Position numbers and translations under genes: made by a program. A model generated the notes under the pieces. That model was not told the DNA's origin. It searched no databases and saw nothing but the letters and a program-made list of their open reading frames with translations. Shown here in pieces: positions 15,944 through 25,106 of a stretch of DNA of 64,000 nucleotides. Source of the stretch: Butyrivibrio sp. CAG:318 (GTDB lineage Bacteria > Bacillota > Clostridia > Lachnospirales > Lachnospiraceae); NCBI GenBank assembly GCA_000431815.1, contig FR889250.1:62725-126724 (forward strand), in the 5' to 3' direction. Within the stretch, counting starts at the first letter, position 1, and each line of letters opens with the position of its first letter.

Positions 15944-17084
15944 TGTTAACCTCCTCCAACATAACTTTTTTTCTGAAACGTACATTGAGTACAAGTCCTA
16001 TTCCGGAATACATGGCAACAAGTGAACTTAATCCGTAACTTACAAACGGTAAAGGAATACCTGTATTTGGAAGAAGCTCGGTTGCAACGCCGACATTTAT
16101 AAACGTCTGGAAAAAAATGACCGCTGCAACGCCGAAACAGATCAGGCGCCCGGCCATATCCGGAGCCCTTGCGCCGGTAATCATACATTCAACAGCTATA
16201 AAAGCCAGCAGACCAATAATAACAACACACCCAATAAATCCAAGTTCTTCACCCACGATTGCAAATATAAAGTCTGTCTGAGGCTCAGGAATATTATTAC
16301 CGTTCTTTACAGAATCGGTACTGTCGTTGTATAAACCTTTTCCGGAAAGCTTTCCCGAACCGATTGCCATTGCGGAATTATCCTGCTGAAGGCGTTCATC
16401 ATCATATTCATCCGGATTAAGGAAAGCCATAATTCTTTTGTACTGGTATTCTTTAACAAGCAGATTTTTTGGAGGCGGAACCGCTTCAATGTAAATTATT
16501 GCGGCAGCCGCTATCGGAACCAGCACTGCAAGTATAATACCGAATTTTTTGTAACTGAAACCACCGATAAAAAGATTGGTAACAAAAAGCATAATCATTA
16601 AAATCGTGGTTGATAAGTCAGGTTCTGCAAGTATAAGAACCAGTGGGATGGCACTTACCAGAGCAACTATCAGAAATGATTTCCATTTCTTAAGTATATC
16701 CTGATTACGGCCAATCAGCCATGACCAGAAAAGTATCATCAATATTTTGGCAAATTCAGATGGCTGTACACTTATGGTTTCGGTTATCCGAAACCATCTG
16801 GTTGCACCATTTACGTTCTTACCGCCTATTAAAACCGCGGCAAGCATAGCAACACATGCCGCGTATATTACCCAGTGAAGCTTTAGAAGCAGATTATAAT
16901 CTACTATCATAATGAGCAGCATAAGTACAGTACTCGCTGCCATTCCGATAATCTGCTTATTTTGGTAACTGCCTCCGGGAACCGCACTGCCGATTACTGC
17001 GATACCGATACCGGTAAGCAGCCACACAAGTAAAACCAGTCTGATATTGACATACTTTAATTTAAAATGAAAGTTCTTAAACAT
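15918..17084 (-). CDS. rodA: RodA/FtsW-family (SEDS) glycan polymerase
   Basis: A 388-residue SEDS peptidoglycan glycosyltransferase with about ten membrane helices. Motifs seen are RWFRI...QPSEFAKI, LAEPDLST and the C-terminal PLPFVSYGLSSL. Its place with mreBCD and PBP2 makes it the elongation polymerase RodA, not FtsW or SpoVE. The ATG has only a weak ribosome site, 14 bp after the minE stop. Confidence 0.95.
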   Translation of the reverse strand: MFKNFHFKLKYVNIRLVLLVWLLTGIGIAVIGSAVPGGSYQNKQIIGMAASTVLMLLIMIVDYNLLLKLHWVIYAACVAMLAAVLIGGKNVNGATRWFRITETISVQPSEFAKILMILFWSWLIGRNQDILKKWKSFLIVALVSAIPLVLILAEPDLSTTILMIMLFVTNLFIGGFSYKKFGIILAVLVPIAAAAIIYIEAVPPPKNLLVKEYQYKRIMAFLNPDEYDDERLQQDNSAMAIGSGKLSGKGLYNDSTDSVKNGNNIPEPQTDFIFAIVGEELGFIGCVVIIGLLAFIAVECMITGARAPDMAGRLICFGVAAVIFFQTFINVGVATELLPNTGIPLPFVSYGLSSLVAMYSGIGLVLNVRFRKKVMLEEVNNEHRFNRT

Positions 17085-17098
17085 AATAAAACCCGATT

Positions 17099-17377
17099 TT
17101 ATTTAGTACTTCTGTTCTTCATGTCCTTAATCGGAATATTTGCAGAAAGTGCCGGCACCATTCCGTTATTGGAATCCGACTCGGTCTGCGTAATCTGGAT
17201 ATCAAGGCCGTCCGTATCAATAATCATATATTTTGATATAACATTAATGATATCGTTCTTGATAAGTTCCATGACATCAGGTGAACAATTAGCTCTGTCC
17301 GATACGAGAAGGAGCTTTAACCTGTCTTTGGCAACATCGCCTGAATTTTTCTTCTTGAATAAATCAAACAGTCCCAT
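17099..17377 (-). CDS. minE: Cell-division topological factor MinE
   Basis: A 92-residue protein that stimulates MinD ATPase and drives Min oscillation or displacement. It has the N-terminal amphipathic MGLFDLFKKK membrane helix, an anti-MinCD segment (AKDRLKLLLVSDRA) and a C-terminal dimerisation domain. AAAGGAGG precedes the ATG. A MinE instead of DivIVA-MinJ is typical of many Clostridia. Confidence 0.95.
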   Translation of the reverse strand: MGLFDLFKKKNSGDVAKDRLKLLLVSDRANCSPDVMELIKNDIINVISKYMIIDTDGLDIQITQTESDSNNGMVPALSANIPIKDMKNRSTK

Positions 17378-17391
17378 GATGATGCCTCCTT

Positions 17392-18183
17392 TTAATCTTT
17401 CTTAAACAGACTGGCAAGCTTGGACCAGAAACTGCTCTTACCGCTTAAGTCGAGTAAAGGCACTTCCTCACCAAGAATTCTTTTGCATATATTCATATAT
17501 GCTTTTCCGGCAAGTGCATCCGAACCAACGAGCGGCTCACCGTTGTTGGTGGAAATTACGATGTTCTCGTCATCAGGCACGGCACCGATAAGATTAATTG
17601 AAAGGATGTCAACGACATCATCAAGTGACATCATATCGCCTTTCTTAACCATATCCATTCTGATTCTGTTGACGATCAAATCTGTTCTCTTAATTTCATT
17701 AGCCTCAAGAAGACCTATAATTCTGTCAGCATCCCTTATGGCAGATACTTCAGGTGTGGTAACCACAAGTGCTCTGTCAGCACCTGCAATTGCATTCTTA
17801 AATCCCTGTTCAATACCTGCAGGACAGTCAAGAATTATGTAATCAAATTCTTCTTTGAGCTCATCAATAAGTTTCTTCATCTGATCAGGTGAAACAGATG
17901 TCTTATCCCTTGTCTGTGCGGACGGGAGAAGGTAAAGGTTAGGATAACGCTTGTCCTTGATAAGTGCCTGTTTGATCCGGCAGTTACCTTCCACTACGTC
18001 AACGAGATTATAGACGATTCTGTTCTCAAGTCCCATGACAACGTCAAGATTTCTAAGACCGATATCTGTATCTATAAGTACAACTTTTTTATTCAGCTTG
18101 GCAAGACCTGTACCGACATTGGCTGAAGTTGTGGTCTTACCTACGCCGCCTTTTCCTGATGTTACTACAATTACTTCACTCAT
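17392..18183 (-). CDS. minD: Septum-site ATPase MinD
   Basis: A 263-residue deviant Walker ATPase that binds the membrane when loaded with ATP and recruits MinC. The motif GKGGVGKTT lies at 10-18, with VLIDTDIGLRNLDVVMGLE after it and the C-terminal amphipathic SSFWSKLASLFKKD membrane-targeting helix. GGAGGAG precedes the ATG. It probably has its own promoter in the 116-bp gap behind minC. Confidence 0.97.
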   Translation of the reverse strand: MSEVIVVTSGKGGVGKTTTSANVGTGLAKLNKKVVLIDTDIGLRNLDVVMGLENRIVYNLVDVVEGNCRIKQALIKDKRYPNLYLLPSAQTRDKTSVSPDQMKKLIDELKEEFDYIILDCPAGIEQGFKNAIAGADRALVVTTPEVSAIRDADRIIGLLEANEIKRTDLIVNRIRMDMVKKGDMMSLDDVVDILSINLIGAVPDDENIVISTNNGEPLVGSDALAGKAYMNICKRILGEEVPLLDLSGKSSFWSKLASLFKKD

Positions 18184-18242
18184 TTGAACTCCTCCGTGTT
18201 AGATTCTTATAGTGAATGGTTTTAAATAAATCCATATTTTAC

Positions 18243-18271
18243 ATTATGCCGTTTTTTTGCTCTTAAATCAA
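18243..18271 (-). promoter_or_regulatory. Candidate promoter for minD
   Basis: TTGATT (18266-18271) and CATAAT (18243-18248) on the minus strand are 17 bp apart in the only sizeable gap of the cell-shape block. Confidence 0.5.
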
Positions 18272-18299
18272 CATAATTTCATAAATTATTATAAAAAAA

Positions 18300-18971
18300 T
18301 TATAATCTGATGTCGCCAAGGGTGTCTTTGTCAAGTTTTTCAATATAAATATTGCCATCTTCAACAAATGCAATCATGGCATCTTTGCTGAGCATCTTGT
18401 TTTTTCGTGCCGAATCATTACTTCTGGCAATCGTGTCACCTATGCGTATCTGAATCGGCGCCATAAAAAGAGCGACTACAAAAGAGTCTTCATTACCGCC
18501 GGCTCCTGCATATACATTACCCTTTAGTGCCCCGAGAATTATGACATTGCCTTTGGCAATAACTTTCGCCCCCGGATTAACATCGCCGAGAATTATCAGA
18601 CTGCTGTCGGATTCGAGCATCTGTCCGGAACGCAGTGTTCCCTTGTAAAATTGCCCTGTATGTGATGATAATTCTTCAAGCTTGTCTTCCACTGCTTTTT
18701 TGAAATATTTTTCCCGGAGCTCATCATTATCTATTACACATACAATATTAAGATCGGAATTCTCAGATATTATATCAAGACATTCCCGTTCTTCTTTAGG
18801 ACTGAGCTTACGGCCTTCAAATGATACAGCCATGTTGGCTTTGTCAAAGAATTTGGCAGCACTCTTAAATTTATCCAGAAGATTTTCTTTAAGCTCGTCA
18901 AAAGGAACAGTGTCATCCATGACGACAACTATACCGTATTTATTTCCTTTTATAACAACAGAATTGTTCAT
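18300..18971 (-). CDS. minC: Septum-site inhibitor MinC
   Basis: A 223-residue FtsZ antagonist. The N-terminal domain (about 1-100) starts MNNSVVIKGNKYGIVVVMD. The C-terminal beta-helix domain (about 110-210) includes GTLRSGQ, GDVNPGAKVIAKGNVIILG and GNVYAGAGG, which are standard for MinC. GAAAGGAGG precedes the ATG. Confidence 0.95.
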   Translation of the reverse strand: MNNSVVIKGNKYGIVVVMDDTVPFDELKENLLDKFKSAAKFFDKANMAVSFEGRKLSPKEERECLDIISENSDLNIVCVIDNDELREKYFKKAVEDKLEELSSHTGQFYKGTLRSGQMLESDSSLIILGDVNPGAKVIAKGNVIILGALKGNVYAGAGGNEDSFVVALFMAPIQIRIGDTIARSNDSARKNKMLSKDAMIAFVEDGNIYIEKLDKDTLGDIRL

Positions 18972-19004
18972 TATGTGTTACCTCCTTTCAATTAGGTTAT
19001 ATGA

Positions 19005-21923
19005 TTATTCAGTGATATCAAATCCACCGGATGTGTTAAATATGATTGATGACGGAAGTTCGTAATCATAATATGATGCCATAGCATAATAAGCCATTAC
19101 ACCGGCATGCGTTGCGGAATGTCCGTAAGGTATCATTACTGCTGTTGCAAGCTCAGCATTACCGTCGTCATCGGTTGAATACATAATATAGCAGGCGTGG
19201 TCACCACGTGTTTTATCTTCCTGCGCAGTACCGGATTTACCGTAGATGGTTACCGGAAGGTTGCTTGTAAGCGGATTCATAACACCTTTGGTAATAACAC
19301 GTTCCATGCCGTTACGTACTGTTGTCCAGATAGAAGGATCGATATCAACGGTATTAGCAACCGTTGATCCTATAAATTCAACATTACTTCCATCGGAATC
19401 AGATATGCGGCTTACAATAGATGAATTATATACGGTGCCGAAATTAGCAAGAGTTGATACATATCTTGCAAGATTCAGCGAAGTATAAGCATTGGTACCC
19501 TGGCCGATTGCTGATGCAACGGCATTGTAATCGGATATCTGCGGTGTGGATTCGGGAAGCTGTATACCTGTTTTGGTACCAAGTCCCAGAAGTTCAGCAT
19601 ATTTCTTTTCCCTTGAAAGACCATATTCAAAACTTATTTCTCCGCCCGGAGTAAAACACAGCCTGTAACCGATGTCACAGAAATACTCGTTGCATGAGTG
19701 TTCGAGCGCGGATTCTGTATTCACTGAGCCGTGCTTGTCAGGATGGATCCAACATTTAATGTTTGGTGTTATTTTATCATATATACCATCACAATATACT
19801 GTGTCATTAGGTGTAATGACACCTTCCGCAAGTCCTGCAACAGCTATAAGCGGTTTGAAAGTAGAACCGGGAGCAATTTTGGTCTGGGTTGCCCTGTTTA
19901 CAAGCGGAGTAGATTTGTCATTCAACAGTTTATTGTAATAATCGGCGTTAATGGAACCCGAAAAATAGTTAATATCATAACTTGGATAACTTACCATAGC
20001 AAGAATTGAACCGCTGTTAGGATCTTCAACAACACAGGAACCTGAACACGGATCAAGTGCAAGCTGCGCCGGAGTTATGTCAAGATTGGCTATTTTGGTT
20101 TCAAGGAAGTCAAATGTTGAGCCGCCGTTTGTGATATTTACATATTCACTCTCTGTGTATTTAACAGCTCCCTGTTCCATAAGCAGCAGGCATATTTCAC
20201 GACCTGATAAAATATGGTTATTAATAAGATATTCATAAATAAGTTTGTCAAAATCCGTACTTTTTGCAATGGCATCGGATGCATAATCCAATACACTTGC
20301 AAGGACCTCATCCGTGGTAGGATAATCAGAGCTTATGTCAAGGTTATATATATTAACCCACTGATTATTAATGGCACCCTCCAGATATTGTCTCAGTGAG
20401 ATGTTTCCGGCTGTCCATTGTTTGGACAAATCATCTGAAGCCGTTATTTTATCACTGTTAATAATGCCATCGTCTATTAAAATCCTCCTGACAAGTTTGA
20501 GGTAGGATTTCATGTCATCTGTCTGTGCACCGTATGCTGTATCACCGCTTTCAAGATCGGCATTTATTGCTGCAAGTACCGTGTTTTTCTGAGTGGAAAA
20601 CAAAGAGTACGTTGTCTGTGCTGCCGCAGTATCAGATGAAGCGATTTTATCAATGTCAATTACATTGTTATTTATAAGTGCAAAATAAACATCCTTAATC
20701 GGAATAAGTATCTGTCCGTCATCTTTAAAAGGAGAATCAGACTGAGTAAGATATGATACAACTATTTCCGCAAGTCTTCTTTCAAGGAGTTTATATATTT
20801 TCTCCTGTAAATCAATGTCAATTGTAAGATATACATCTTTGCCGGCAACAGCTTCCACCTCATTCGTAACCTCAAGTACACGTCCCACATTATCTACAAG
20901 CATGGTACGGGTGCCCTTCGTTCCGGAAAGAGTGGTCTCGTATTGCTGTTCTATGCCGGATTTACCGACGATATCGGTTGCATCGTATGAACTGTCAATG
21001 GCCTGAAGTTCTTCAAGCTGGTCTGAACTTACCTTGCCGGTATATCCGATGATATGTGCGATATATTCGCTGTAATTGTATTTTCTTACGGTATCTTCTT
21101 CTATGGATACTCCTGTGAGGATATCTTTATTTTCAAGTATGGCAGCCATTGTATGCTCATTGACATTGCTTGATACCGTAAAAGAAAGATAACGTTTATA
21201 TGAGTTGGCTGCAAGATTATATCTTACATAGGCTATTTTCATTGCCGTTATATCATCATATATGTTAAGTGAATCATAATCCGTAAGTTTAAACTTCGGA
21301 TTCTTTGCCTGCTTGGCAGCTTCTGTTTCTTTAAGATTTTCAACATCTTCGGCTGTATAGATTTTATAACGGTTACGCAGGACCTCGGCAGAATCCGCCG
21401 GAGTGGAATTACGTTCATCATCTGTCAGCTTGGATATTGCGGATCGTCCGTACATATCACGAAGAAAACGCAAAAGTGCATTATCAGATACGGTGTAATA
21501 ATAACCGGATTCGTTGCATGCCAGCCCGAAATCATAGTCAATACTGTCTCCGTTATTCTCTATAATCTCAATCATTTTAGCGATTACAGCATTGATGGAA
21601 GCGTTTTTTACAGATGTTGATGTATAAGTTCCGCTATCTTCTATTACAACAGAGTAAGCTAATTCACTGTAAGCCAGGAGCTTACCGTTGGTATCATATA
21701 TGTCGCCGCGTGTACCGGTCGTAGTGACGGTTTTCTCCGCTTTCATAATATATGAATCGGTATAATCGTCACCATGGACTATCTGCATATTAAAAAGCTT
21801 GATTATAAGAATTGCAAAAAGAACGGCACCTGCCACAGCAAACGGAACCATTCTCGACGTAAATATTTTCTTAAGTATATATCCTAAATCTTTAAAAAAA
21901 TCAGCCAGCTGTTCTTTTAACAT
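19005..21923 (-). CDS. mrdA: Penicillin-binding protein 2, elongasome transpeptidase
   Basis: Class B PBP that cross-links new peptidoglycan with RodA. It has 972 residues, against 600-700 usual. One membrane helix (about 25-42) is followed by the pedestal domain (with TRGDIYDTNGKLLAYS) and the transpeptidase with Ser687-x-x-Lys (STFK), Ser743-Cys-Asn and Lys896-Ser-Gly. Between DVYLTIDIDLQEKIYK and CVVEDPNSGSILAMVSYPSYD lie about 230 extra residues, mostly predicted helical and polar. The start at 21923 has AAAGG upstream and overlaps mreD by 23 bases; a longer frame is rejected. Confidence 0.93.
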   Translation of the reverse strand: MLKEQLADFFKDLGYILKKIFTSRMVPFAVAGAVLFAILIIKLFNMQIVHGDDYTDSYIMKAEKTVTTTGTRGDIYDTNGKLLAYSELAYSVVIEDSGTYTSTSVKNASINAVIAKMIEIIENNGDSIDYDFGLACNESGYYYTVSDNALLRFLRDMYGRSAISKLTDDERNSTPADSAEVLRNRYKIYTAEDVENLKETEAAKQAKNPKFKLTDYDSLNIYDDITAMKIAYVRYNLAANSYKRYLSFTVSSNVNEHTMAAILENKDILTGVSIEEDTVRKYNYSEYIAHIIGYTGKVSSDQLEELQAIDSSYDATDIVGKSGIEQQYETTLSGTKGTRTMLVDNVGRVLEVTNEVEAVAGKDVYLTIDIDLQEKIYKLLERRLAEIVVSYLTQSDSPFKDDGQILIPIKDVYFALINNNVIDIDKIASSDTAAAQTTYSLFSTQKNTVLAAINADLESGDTAYGAQTDDMKSYLKLVRRILIDDGIINSDKITASDDLSKQWTAGNISLRQYLEGAINNQWVNIYNLDISSDYPTTDEVLASVLDYASDAIAKSTDFDKLIYEYLINNHILSGREICLLLMEQGAVKYTESEYVNITNGGSTFDFLETKIANLDITPAQLALDPCSGSCVVEDPNSGSILAMVSYPSYDINYFSGSINADYYNKLLNDKSTPLVNRATQTKIAPGSTFKPLIAVAGLAEGVITPNDTVYCDGIYDKITPNIKCWIHPDKHGSVNTESALEHSCNEYFCDIGYRLCFTPGGEISFEYGLSREKKYAELLGLGTKTGIQLPESTPQISDYNAVASAIGQGTNAYTSLNLARYVSTLANFGTVYNSSIVSRISDSDGSNVEFIGSTVANTVDIDPSIWTTVRNGMERVITKGVMNPLTSNLPVTIYGKSGTAQEDKTRGDHACYIMYSTDDDGNAELATAVMIPYGHSATHAGVMAYYAMASYYDYELPSSIIFNTSGGFDITE

Positions 21924-22437
21924 TTTTTGCCTTTCTCTTTTTATCGATTGAATCGAGTTTTCTGTTGATGTAATATACAAAAATATATGCAAAAATTGTA
22001 ACAACAACAGTATATATGGTTTCCGGCATAATTACAGTGGATATGTAATATCCCAGATTAAGCCTGTTTCGCATAAGATATGTTACAAAATAGTATATAA
22101 GTCCGTATGAAAAGTCACACATGGCAACCAGACTTATCGGGAGCAGCATCTGTTCTTTGGTGTATTCCTTGCAAAACATACCGTTGTAATATCCTGCAAG
22201 CAGATAAAGAAGCGGCGTAAAACCTATCATTCCTCCGCTCATGATATCGATTAACATACCTCCGGCAAATCCGGTAATCATTCCGGACTTGCGGCCACGC
22301 ATAAAACCCACAATGCATGTAAACATCAGCATAAGATTCGGAGCCACTCCGGCCACAAGTAAAGCGCCTTTAAAAACAGTGCATTGAAGTACATATAATA
22401 TAATTATTGACACAAAACTTATTATAAAACGTCTCAA
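21901..22437 (-). CDS. mreD: Rod-shape protein MreD
   Basis: A 178-residue integral membrane protein with about five helices, conserved as MreD mostly by topology and by its place between mreC and mrdA. Translation starts at a TTG with GAGG 5-6 bases upstream; the nearest ATG would remove the first helix. Confidence 0.88.
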   Translation of the reverse strand: MRRFIISFVSIIILYVLQCTVFKGALLVAGVAPNLMLMFTCIVGFMRGRKSGMITGFAGGMLIDIMSGGMIGFTPLLYLLAGYYNGMFCKEYTKEQMLLPISLVAMCDFSYGLIYYFVTYLMRNRLNLGYYISTVIMPETIYTVVVTIFAYIFVYYINRKLDSIDKKRKAKNVKRTAG

Positions 22438-22452
22438 AACGAACCTCGCTAA

Positions 22453-23301
22453 CTATTTGGTGGCAGTTTTCTTATCAAGAATTACCAGAACAGTGTTAAT
22501 ATGTTTAAAATCAACCGCAGGAACTATATAACCGGACTGCGTGAGGTTATTGGAATCGAGAGTTATGTCTTTGGCATATCCTATCAGTATGCCTTCAAGG
22601 TATTTCTCGCTTATATTGGATGTGACGATCATATCACCGTCATTGATTTTAACATCACCATCAAGGTGCTGGAGTTTGATATATCCCTCATCCACCAGCT
22701 GCAGATCACCGCTTACGGTACAGATGTCGGATGTATTTAACAACATGGAACTTACATTGCTCGAGTCATCGATTATCGCACGGACTATGGAAAAATTATC
22801 TGAAACCGTGGTAACAATTCCGACAAGTCCGTTTCCGGCAACGACATTCATATCAACTTCAATACCGTCCTTGGAACCTTTATCAATCGTAAATGTGCTG
22901 TACCAGTTATCCGAACTTCTTCCGATGACTGAAGCGCCGACTTTCTTATAGTTGGAATATGTTTTGTCAAGTTTGTAAAGCTCACGCAATGTGTTCAGTT
23001 CGACATTTTCCTTCTGAATCTGAAGATTCTCAGCTTTAAGATCCTCAATCTCCTGTCGTAAATCCGAATTCTCGGACTGCAGTTTCTCGACACTTACAAG
23101 TAAATCACTCTTCTCGGTAAGCCACAGACCGATTCCGTTAACACCTTTCTGCATAGGAATTATGACCGAAGATGTTATTTTCTGTAAAGGCTTAGTGAGA
23201 GCATCCGTAAAAAAAGTAAGTCCTATAAAGAAAAAACATATACATACAAGAAGTGTGAGCCATACCCTGGCTGTAAAAAATTTCTTTAACCTGTTTCTCA
23301 T
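22453..23301 (-). CDS. mreC: Rod-shape protein MreC
   Basis: A 282-residue elongasome scaffold: a membrane helix (about 11-33), a coiled coil (about 67-108) and the extracellular beta-barrel pair with VIGRSSDNWYSTFTIDKGSKDG and GNGLVGIVTTV. It links MreB inside to PBP2 outside. No strong ribosome site is seen, and translation may be coupled to mreB (12-bp gap). Confidence 0.93.
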   Translation of the reverse strand: MRNRLKKFFTARVWLTLLVCICFFFIGLTFFTDALTKPLQKITSSVIIPMQKGVNGIGLWLTEKSDLLVSVEKLQSENSDLRQEIEDLKAENLQIQKENVELNTLRELYKLDKTYSNYKKVGASVIGRSSDNWYSTFTIDKGSKDGIEVDMNVVAGNGLVGIVTTVSDNFSIVRAIIDDSSNVSSMLLNTSDICTVSGDLQLVDEGYIKLQHLDGDVKINDGDMIVTSNISEKYLEGILIGYAKDITLDSNNLTQSGYIVPAVDFKHINTVLVILDKKTATK

Positions 23302-23313
23302 AATTTCTTAACT

Positions 23314-24336
23314 CTAATCTATTATTCTTTCCTTAGGAATATAAGCTATTTCACTGTACTTAGGGTTGTCAATGATCTTCTTGATACCGCGCACAACACA
23401 TTCCGAAGGGTTCTCGGATATATTGACATGAAGTTCTGTCTCACTGTTAATAAGCTGTGAAAGTGAACGTATTGCCGAAGAACCTCCCGTAAGATAAATT
23501 CCGGTATCGATGATATCAGCCGAAAGTTCAGGCGGTGTGCGCTCAAGAATTGTCTTGATTGCATCGATGATCTGACGGATGAAATCGATCATGCACTCAT
23601 ATACAACATCTGATGAAATGCTGCATTTGGTAGGAAGCCCCGTGACAATATGGCGTCCGAACACATCAACGGAGTGTTCTTCTTCCCTTATGGCACTTCC
23701 GAGCTCATATTTGATATACTCTGCCGTCTTGGCACCGATTACGAGATTATATTTCTTGCGTACGGCACTGATTATCTGTTCATCGAGCTTGTTGCCGCCA
23801 AACTTGACAGCCTTGCTGAGAACAATTCCTCCAAGGGAAAGTACAGAGATTTCCGTCGTATCCGCTCCGATATTAACAACCATGATTCCTTTGGCTTCCA
23901 TAACTTCAACACCTGCGCCGAGAGCATCGGCAACCGGTTTATTGATAACCATTATTCTCTTGGCGTGGATTGACGGATCATCCGCCAGCTCAAGGAATGC
24001 ACGCTTCTCTACTTCCGTAATGCCGGTAGGGACTGCCACATAATAATCGGCAGGCGGTATTTTCTTGACAGCATGTTCTATTTTTCTTATAAATTCGGTA
24101 AAAAGAACCTGCATATTGTCAAAGTCGGCAATAACTCCGTATTTAACAGGAAAAGACACATTAATATTGTCAGGTGCCTTTTCGTGCATCTCAAATGCCT
24201 CATCTCCGAATGCATATACATCTTTCTTGTTAGCTATTGCTATTATGTTTTTCTCGTTTAAAATAGTATCCTGGTCTCTTGAGTATATTTTGATATTGCT
24301 TGTACCTATATCCAATCCGATGATGTTACGTGACAT
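23314..24336 (-). CDS. mreB: Actin-like rod-shape protein MreB
   Basis: A 340-residue bacterial actin with the phosphate-1 motif GLDIGTSNIKIY, phosphate-2 VVNIGADTTEIS, connecting motifs and the adenosine loop GIYLTGGSSAIR. AAAGGA precedes the ATG. It heads the mreBCD-mrdA-min-rodA run, 2 bp from the radC stop. Confidence 0.96.
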   Translation of the reverse strand: MSRNIIGLDIGTSNIKIYSRDQDTILNEKNIIAIANKKDVYAFGDEAFEMHEKAPDNINVSFPVKYGVIADFDNMQVLFTEFIRKIEHAVKKIPPADYYVAVPTGITEVEKRAFLELADDPSIHAKRIMVINKPVADALGAGVEVMEAKGIMVVNIGADTTEISVLSLGGIVLSKAVKFGGNKLDEQIISAVRKKYNLVIGAKTAEYIKYELGSAIREEEHSVDVFGRHIVTGLPTKCSISSDVVYECMIDFIRQIIDAIKTILERTPPELSADIIDTGIYLTGGSSAIRSLSQLINSETELHVNISENPSECVVRGIKKIIDNPKYSEIAYIPKERIID

Positions 24337-24338
24337 AA

Positions 24339-25028
24339 TTATTCCTTTCCCAATAAATCTTTCTCCCGAAGGCTTACATACCTGTTATCACCTATGATGA
24401 TATGATCCAGCAGAGGAATCCCCATAAGCTTTCCGGCATCATAGACCTGTCCGGTAGACAGTATATCTTCATGACTCGGCGCAGGGTCACCACTTGGGTG
24501 ATTATGCACCATTATAATATTAACCGCACCGTATTCCAATGCGTTTTTAAAAATCTCGCGAACCGAGATGCAGGCATAATTAACCGTTCCGACAGAAATA
24601 ACAGATTCGTGTATCAGTGAGCACTTATTGTCCAAAAGCATAAGAATAAAACGTTCCGACTCAAGATGTCTTAACTGCTCCATATAATAACCGGCAACGG
24701 TACCGGAATCGGTAAAGGTCTTCATATGCTGTCTGTCCGCACGGCTTATACGCGAAGATAATTCGCCGATGCATTTAAGCATTACAGCCTTAACATTACC
24801 TATACCTTCAATAGACTTAAGACGTGCGATTGACATATGTTTAAGTCCGAGTATACCGCTTCCTTCAAAAGAATCTATTAATTTCTGTGCTATTTCAATG
24901 CAATTGCTGCCTGTAGTTCCGCTCCTTAAAATTATAGCCATAAGTTCGGTATCCGATAACGATTCCGGACCATATCTTAAACATTTCTCATAAGGGAGCA
25001 TACCATATCTGCCGCTGTTAAGTTTCAT
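24339..25028 (-). CDS. radC: RadC-family JAB1/MPN protein
   Basis: A 229-residue protein with an N-terminal helix-hairpin-helix region (IARLKSIEGIGNVKAVML) and a C-terminal JAMM metalloprotease-like fold with HNHPSGDPAPSHED. Despite its name a repair role is not supported, and its function is unsettled. Its place directly before mreB is widely conserved in Firmicutes. TAGGAGA precedes the ATG at 25028. Confidence 0.94.
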   Translation of the reverse strand: MKLNSGRYGMLPYEKCLRYGPESLSDTELMAIILRSGTTGSNCIEIAQKLIDSFEGSGILGLKHMSIARLKSIEGIGNVKAVMLKCIGELSSRISRADRQHMKTFTDSGTVAGYYMEQLRHLESERFILMLLDNKCSLIHESVISVGTVNYACISVREIFKNALEYGAVNIIMVHNHPSGDPAPSHEDILSTGQVYDAGKLMGIPLLDHIIIGDNRYVSLREKDLLGKE

Positions 25029-25106
25029 TAAATCTCCTATCCCGGCAGGCAGGAAATATAAAATGAACATTTATATAATACCACATATTGGCATTGATGT
25101 ATACAT

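Noticed and set aside
23579..24043. 154-codon open frame antisense to mreB
   Set aside because: Ser/Thr-rich shadow of conserved mreB codons; no ribosome site and no domain.
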